62,000 nt of DNA, from contig NMRA01000494.1 of the NCBI GenBank assembly GCA_002633005.1, positions 151,932 through 213,931 of the forward strand, given 5' to 3'. The notes beneath the pieces were generated by a model, which saw nothing but the letters and a program-made list of their open reading frames with translations, was not told where the DNA came from and did no database searches. The position numbers and the translations under genes were made by a program. Of the stretch, positions 56,419 to 62,000 are shown piece by piece; within the stretch, counting starts at the first letter, position 1, and the number at the start of each line of letters is the position of its first letter. The stretch is from Phoronis australis. Lineage: Eukaryota > Phoronida > Phoronidae.

Positions 56419-58367
56419 CTGGTGAAAAAAGCCAAGATGTTAATGCTTCGCTTCTGCTGTGGCGTATTTTGTCACATTCGACACATATTGCAGCATATTG
56501 ATAATATGTAGCGAGCGTGATGGTGTACAACGTCAACGCATTCAGATATTGTTCACCCCTTCAGTACACAACACCAGTCGCCACTAGTTTTTTTCCGGAA
56601 TTAACGGTGCTCCTCACAGTTGGTGTTTTTTGATTTGGCGCTAGGTCCACCCATAATCAGGAGTATGTAGAGGGTATTTTTAAAAGTTCAAAACAAGGTT
56701 ACAGCCAATCAAAGAGCAAAGAAGACATAGGTGGTGGTGAGTGTGATTTTTGCTGCGTAATTACTTGATGTCACGAAGACATTGTGCATCTTATTACCAT
56801 ATTATTCCCTTATTTTGCAAAGTGAGACCTTGACTTCAGTACTAGAAGGAGTTTCACATTGTCTTATTTATTTTATTGTTTGCCATAGTAACGTAAGGGT
56901 GCCAGTGAATAAACACAAATCTCAAATACAGAATATTCACCACACCTTCCACTCTGAATGGTCTTACTCATTCAGTGTATGCCATAGCATAACAATATTA
57001 TAATATAATTCTCACTCAATGTAAATATGATAACCATGTCTTGGTTTAGAAAAAAATAATATCTTCTATTATGAGATTCCATTTCCCAGATTAGAGGATT
57101 TATCCACTCATGTGGAGTTGACAAGTGCAGGAGAACATGTCCTACTTCCACCTTTACATTTGTAGGCTTAAACTGTAATTTAGCATGCAGGCTTCTAGCC
57201 AGGCTAATGATTGTTTCAATTTCGATGTCCGATGAGGACATGGTTAAAAAATTCTGTAGGGTAAACGTACGAGAGTTCAAAAAACTAAAATACAGTACCG
57301 TACCAGTAGGCCTAACACATCAAATGCTACAAAGACAATAGCCCCTATGCATACAGCGAAATTTCGTCACGCCTTTCGATATACGAGAGGGTATGAAAAA
57401 ATGCATTCGAACATCCATGTACGACTCGCTGTTTTCAGTGGTGAATGGATTGTTACTGGATAAAGTAACCCAGTGGTGGAGTAGTGGTTTCGGCAGCATT
57501 TTGCTGCAAAATATAGCAAAATGAATAAATGCACAATGTCACATCGGGTCTCACAATATTCTAGAACTACAGCTGCTCAACATTAAGTGCTTAAATCCAC
57601 TTCTCTTATCAAAAACAACCTCATTTGTCTACCAGTAGTTAAAGTAGTACCGCATGGACTGTTCCGGGACACATGTTAAATTAGCCGACATCGAGTAACC
57701 ATCGTTTACTGGTTGATGCATACTACGTAAAATCGGGATAGCAATCACAGCATTAGTCGTCATCCATTGTGTTAGTGTAATAGTGGTGCTCCTGTCCCGT
57801 ATTGCTCAGGTGTAATAAGGAATGATGAAGCGTTGCGTTTGTGGTGGTTGTGACAAATCAGGATTTGACCATGCTATGCAATTTTCACTTTTTCGCGAGA
57901 CATCGGGAAAACGTGGATACGTTACGAGTTACTACAAAAAACTTGCGTGTTGACGGTCATGGCGCACTGGCGCTGGGTACGCTCTTACGTCACCCTGAAG
58001 TCTCTTTTCTTCTGTAGTTTTTTAGATATCGAATTAGCGATTGAGTTATGCCGTGCTATGAAGAAAGGTTTTCACGATGCCGACAATGAAGTTACTTGTC
58101 AAAACAAGGCATGTGGTGCTTTTAAACACTTTAAGCAATTTCACTTGTGAGAAAGTACCCCACAACGATTCCGTTTTAAGGACATTCTTGGCTTCTGTAA
58201 TAACATTGTCCAGCATGGATTAACCATACACTAATTGTATTGAATAGCAGTGAATTATAGTGTAGTGTACCGTACAATAATCAAATGTTATTCTCAAGCT
58301 AAACATATTATACAAGCGAACTCAACTCTCCGTGAAATAGCATTCAAGACACATGTACAAGAATCAC
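56419..58367. other. Intron with unassigned frames
   Basis: Minus frame 56972-57280 (102 codons) has an acidic start M-S-S-S-D-I-E-I-E and no recognised family. At about 57823-57954 a plus frame begins M-M-K-R-C-V-C-G-G-C, vaguely like a THAP start, but no second Cys/His pair follows. No splice sites tie either to a gene. Confidence 0.4.
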
Positions 58368-58541
58368 CTTCACATGTTGGGTCACGCCCTGTCCATGTAG
58401 CATTTGACTGGCAATATCGTCGAGAATTTCCGTTCAGTAAGAAGTACTGGTTGCATTGATAGGATGCGTAGCTACCGTAAGTTATGGTGTTCGTTATTAC
58501 TCTGCCGTTTTCGGGAGTCACCAGCGGTGGGCAAGATTTTA
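58368..58541 (-). CDS. CCP-MAM-CUB mosaic gene: CCP (sushi) domain 2
   Basis: 58 codons, phase 1-1, between TCTATTTTCAG and GTGATT. It encodes K-S-C-P-P-L, then G-R-V-I-T-N-T-I-T-Y-G, Y-Q-C-N-Q-Y-F-L, R-Y-C-Q-S-N-A-T-W-T-G-R-D-P-T-C. All four CCP cysteines and the tryptophan are present. There is a possible N-glycosylation site at N-A-T. Confidence 0.93.
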
Positions 58542-58789
58542 CTGAAAATAGACATTTAGATTCCAAGGTATCCTATGCATTCCATTAGTAACGCATGGCA
58601 TGTCATCAGTTGCAGCACTAATGGCCACAGAACAGGAAAATAATGAAACTTAAAGGAGATCCCTAGCACTAGTAAATTGCAAGTAAGTAAAGAAATGCAA
58701 TCTCTCGTGAGGCAAAATGAACCAGAAGGAACGTTTAACGTTGGTTGTAACAAACATCACAGTGCATAGTAGAGCTATAGTATACGTAC

Positions 58790-58969
58790 ATACGCAACTG
58801 GCAGATGGAACACTCCAGTTGCCGCTCTTTTCACAGATAGCCACATGAGTGCCTCCAGCCAATTCGTAACCAACGCTGGTGCATTCATATAACGCAGTGT
58901 CGCCCTCGTCCACACCCGAATATTGAACACGTCCATGGACAGGAGTCACTGGTACAGCACATGTAGACA
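58790..58969 (-). CDS. CCP-MAM-CUB mosaic gene: CCP (sushi) domain 1
   Basis: 60 codons, phase 1-1. It encodes S-T-C-A-V-P, then G-R-V-Q-Y-S-G, Y-E-C-T-S-V-G-Y, and I-C-E-K-S-G-N-W-S-V-P-S-A-S-C. The acceptor is ACGTGTTATAG; the donor that keeps phase 1 is GTACGT after 58790. The signal-peptide exon is not certain. A short ATG frame near 59080-59125 (M-T-W-L-R-W-T) has a GTAACG donor in phase 1 but is a weak signal peptide. The gene's N-terminus is therefore open. The product would be extracellular or membrane-anchored, of the complement/adhesion type. Confidence 0.9.
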
Positions 58970-59165
58970 CTATAACACGTTCGCAAATGAAGCAATCAAT
59001 TTTGAGGCGTCAACATTATGTTAACAAAAGCGTGTGTCCTACAGGTGCAGCAAGATCTATTTCGTGACACGTTACCCCTGGGAAGAATAAAAGTATACGT
59101 CCACCGTAGCCACGTCATGGCTTAATATGATTTAACAACATCCCTTTAAATATCCCAACAGAGGG

Positions 59166-59763
59166 ATGCAACGCTTTCATTAATAAAAGAACATATGTCA
59201 AGCACCATTTTAAAAGGTCTACAAACTAACTTTGTAAAACTGTAAATGAATTCAGGTGCACGAGAGACGGAATGGTCCGACAATCAGTGGCAGCAGATCC
59301 TCAATGTGATCACGACTGTTCACATAGTGCGATAAAAACTCGTAGATACTGAGACAGAGGACAAGGAAATACGTTGGCATTAAGGGCACAATGGCTATAG
59401 GATCTGAACGAAAATCAGCGCCAATCAGGTTTTCGTCAATATGAACACAAGTCCCGATCTTTCATGCTTGTTCAAAAAGACTCATTTATGAAACAGGCCA
59501 CTAAGGGGCGACGTTCAGGTCAATATGTCTGAATCAAGGCGCCGTCTTTATCAAAGAAACACAAACCGAAGTCGGAATCAAACGGAAGTCATTTGCTCGC
59601 ACTCATTACTCTAGAGGGCGCAATCCTCCTAAGAAATGTGTGCTAATGTCAACGTCAGCCAATTTCAGCATCTTTCAAATTTCATAATAACCGTATATGA
59701 GGTGAAGCGGATGAAGGGGCGGGAGCCAAACATAAAAGCAAAAAGTATAAAAATGGCCTTCGG
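59166..59763. repeat. ~600-bp sequence, near-copy at the right edge
   Basis: It matches 61418-62000 in the same orientation, with a few substitutions and small indels. No coding content. Either a dispersed repeat or an allelic sequence placed twice by the assembly. Confidence 0.85.
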
Positions 59764-59894
59764 CGGTTAAAAAAGCGAGTCCATCGGTCACTTAAATGCA
59801 ACTTATCCACTAAATTCCCTGAAGATATGTACACGTTCCAAGGAGCTCGATGCATGTAGAAATAATATAGAGGTATCAGAAATATACATTGCCA

Positions 59895-60052
59895 CTAGAA
59901 GGCACATTCAAAGTCGAATCCGTCCGAGCTCTTGCAGCTCCAATGCTGGGAACAACGTTGTCTGTTAAATCTGACATCAAGTAGGTGTCTCCCTCTGCCG
60001 TTGTTCTTTGGCAGTACATGTGCCTTGAACCTATATCTGACACCGTAATTGG
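59895..60052 (-). CDS. CUB-domain gene 2: last exon
   Basis: It starts after TTATTTTGCAG with two bases completing a split codon, then 51 codons and a TAG (59895-59897). It encodes ANYGVRYRFKAHVLPKNNG, then RGRHLLDVRFNRQRC and a cysteine-bearing tail SQHWSCKSSDGFDFECAF. Phase 1 fits the upstream exon. No domain recognised for the tail. A longer frame covers the same bases in another register (59876-60415), but it has no splice or domain support. Confidence 0.65.
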
Positions 60053-60550
60053 CTGCAAAATAAGAGCAATAAAGGCGGAACACCCGGGTTCAAAAAGGGG
60101 GAATGATGAAAAATTGGACACCTGTAGGCCGTGTAACGCCGAGTGAAAGTGTTTGAGGCTGGCCGAATAAAACTTGCCATAAAAGTTTGCCCTCTCGGCG
60201 TTTTTGGGGGTAAGCTGGATATTCGGAGTCCTGCAACCGCCAAGATGATTGACATCACCAAGCTTATTTCGAGATGAACCAATTTCGCAGTAATTCAAAA
60301 ATGGAGTGGCAGGACGGCGGATAAATCCGTCAAGAAGCGGGACTATCCCCCCAAAACCTTTATAGTTGGCATTAGAAAGTAGTATATGGAACATATCGTT
60401 CATTTGCTTGCACACATGACTTCAGTGTTCAAAATGGGTTGTATTCCTTATATTTATGTGTACCACGTTTGGCATGTCTACACGTTGTCTGTAGTTTGCA
60501 TGTCAAGAGTTATACTAATATCATTTCAATAAAATTCCTACGATTATTAC

Positions 60551-60689
60551 CTCTCCAGTTCAATAAGTATCCCTTGTCGGTTTTAGATGAATCTGTCGTC
60601 CACACCAGCCGAATACTGTCGGCATCCAGGATCACGTTTAACGCTAGGCGACCAGACAGTCGTTCCAACAATGTCCCCCGTGGGTGGGT
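60551..60689 (-). CDS. CUB-domain gene 2: CUB second half
   Basis: 139 bases between ATCATCGTCAG and GTAATA; phase 0 in, phase 1 out. It encodes P-R-G-T-L-L-E-R-L-S-G-R-L, then D-S-I-R-L-V-W-T-T-D-S-S, D-K-G-Y-L-L-N-W. This is the C-terminal half of a CUB domain (L-x-L-x-F-x-S-D...G-F-x-L-x-W). The third and fourth cysteines of a canonical CUB are missing. Confidence 0.8.
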
Positions 60690-61064
60690 CTGACGATGAT
60701 AAGTCATGAGTTTTCACCCGGGAATTGCGTATGATTGAACATAACCTAGCATGTTTTGTATCTAACTTATCATAAATCCTGTGTCTACATCTTTACTGAA
60801 ATTTAGCATTTTTGTCAATTTTGAAAACTGCAGAACTTAATGTAGGCGACAGCTTTACTTCAACAGGATAATTTATGTAGATTAAAATAGATTTTACGCA
60901 ATAAAAACCAACAAAGATGACGCTCTTTATCAAGTTTAGATCTCGTGAATTGCGAAAGCCTGCATTGTATTATTCAATGAACGTTAATCTCTGCAAACAA
61001 ATCACATAATTATTACAGGAACTTACTAGATTCCAGAATCTATGCTTTGTTCTACATTACTCAC

Positions 61065-61249
61065 GTAGATTTCTAAGTTGTCATGCACAAACTCTGTCTG
61101 GAAGTAAGTGAAGGAAAGACCAATCTTGTGATTTTTCAGGCCTACTATTGTCCACGAGCATCTAGCGTTGTTATGGTAACCATCCGGATATCCAGGACTT
61201 GCTAAGACTCCTTGTGATCCGGTTACCTGAAGACTCGATGGACAATTGG
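61065..61249 (-). CDS. CUB-domain gene 2: CUB first half
   Basis: 185 bases between TCGCCTTCCAG and GTGAGT; phase 1 in, phase 0 out. It encodes N-C-P-S-S-L-Q, then G-S-Q-G-V-L-A-S-P-G-Y-P-D-G-Y, R-C-S-W-T-I, and F-V-H-D-N-L-E-I-Y. That is a clear CUB N-terminal half with cysteine pair, SPGYP turn and the D-x-L-E-I-Y strand. Earlier exons of this gene are beyond the break at 61417, so the gene is partial. It may be a tandem relative of the mosaic gene to its left. Confidence 0.85.
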
Positions 61250-61417
61250 CTGGAAGGCGACAACAACAATTGATTTGCCGTATTCTATTTAGCTAGATTC
61301 ATTTTCCACTCGAAATACTGTTTTATGTTATGTTGGACCTGAGATTTGAAAAATTCACCGACCTCATGCTATCCCGAAGTTGCTCGAATTCCTCACGAAA
61401 AGCGCCTATTGATCAGN

Positions 61418-62000
61418 ATGCAACGCTTTCATTAATAAAATAACATATGTCAAGCACCATTTTTAAAGGTCTACAAACTAACTCTGTAAAACTGTATATG
61501 AATACGAGAGACGGAATGGTCCGACAATCAGCGGCAGCAGATCCTTAATGTGATCACGACTGTTCACATGGTGCGATAAAAACTCGTAGATACTGAGACA
61601 GAGGACAGGGAAATACGTTGGCCTTAAGGGCACAATGGCTATAGGATCTGAACGAAAATCAACGCCAATCAGGTTTTCGTCAATATGAACACAAGTCCCG
61701 ATCTTTCATGCTTGTTCAAAAAGACTCATTTATGAAACAGGCCACTAAGGGGCGACGTTCAGGTCAATATATCTGAATCAAGGCGCCGTCTTTATCAAAG
61801 AAACACAAACTGAAGTCGGAATCAAACGGAAGTCATTTGCTCGCACTCATTACTCTAGATGGCGCAATCCTCCTAAGAAATGTGTGCTAATGTCTACGTC
61901 AGCCAATTTCAGCATCTTTCAAATTTCATAATATACGTTTATGAGGTGAAGCGGATGAAGGGGCGGGAGCCAAACATAAAAGCAAAAAAATGGCCTTCGG
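61418..62000. repeat. Second copy of 59166-59763 after an N
   Basis: The copy begins immediately after the ambiguous base at 61417 and runs to the end of the window, in the same orientation as 59166-59763. Substitutions are few (for example ACCGTATATGA against ACGTTTATGA). The sharp start at an N suggests an assembly join. Confidence 0.85.

Noticed and set aside
57823-58150. Second THAP gene starting M-M-K-R-C-V-C-G-G-C
   Set aside because: The frame stops after about 43 codons, lacks the second Cys/His pair, and the frame that follows has no THAP features.
59876-60415. Longest frame (179 codons) near the second CUB gene
   Set aside because: The spliced frame through the acceptor at 60053 continues the CUB protein in phase and uses a different register. 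The long frame has no domain and spans intron sequence.
1-62000. CRISPR arrays, bacterial operons, ribosome binding sites or prophage
   Set aside because: The spliced exons and animal transposons rule out a prokaryotic source; no short regularly spaced direct repeats of CRISPR form were seen.

Overview
This is animal nuclear DNA, not prokaryotic. It holds short exons with GT/AG borders and matching phases, long AT-rich introns, and many DNA transposons, non-LTR and Penelope-like elements, tRNA-derived repeats and (TA)n tracts. The domains present (RIPK-like kinase; CCP, MAM and CUB ectodomains; THAP and P2X7-ballast-like proteins) and the divergent repeat copies suggest a highly polymorphic marine invertebrate, perhaps a cephalochordate or hemichordate. 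The species cannot be fixed from this window alone.

Left third (about 5.1-25.7 kb, minus strand): one receptor-interacting-protein-like (TKL) kinase gene. Exons in transcript order are 25650-25454, 18660-18465, 16387-16268, 7063-6903, 6597-6548, 6362(or 6349)-6187, 5472-5384, and probably 5187-5128. All joins fit in phase except 6548 to 6362/6349. Glycine loop, VAVK lysine, alpha-C glutamate, DFG and APE are present; the HRD arginine is alanine. The introns are filled with mobile DNA: a family with GGTCGGC-rich termini forms a multi-kilobase inverted repeat around the 3' exons (1-3560 against 10091-13690). Intron 1 carries a tandem array of roughly 1.14-kb units.

Middle (25.7-48.8 kb): no confident host gene. 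It holds a repeat present in inverse orientation at 27.5 and 47.9 kb, an LTR-integrase-like scrap, a decayed Penelope-like element with a GIY-YIG remnant, two ~430-450 bp TIR elements, and a decayed L1/Tx1-like LINE. The LINE is split by a 1.69-kb TTAA-flanked Kolobok-type element. That element encodes a THAP protein on one strand and, convergently, a broken P2X7-ballast-like protein on the other.

Right (49.5-61.4 kb, minus strand): a secreted or membrane mosaic gene with exon order CCP-CCP-CCP-MAM(3 exons)-Ser/Thr linker-CUB(2 exons), phases consistent throughout. Upstream of it lie the 3' exons of a second CUB-domain gene ending at 59895. A single N at 61417 is followed by a near copy of 59166-59763, so the right edge may be a mis-joined alternative haplotype.
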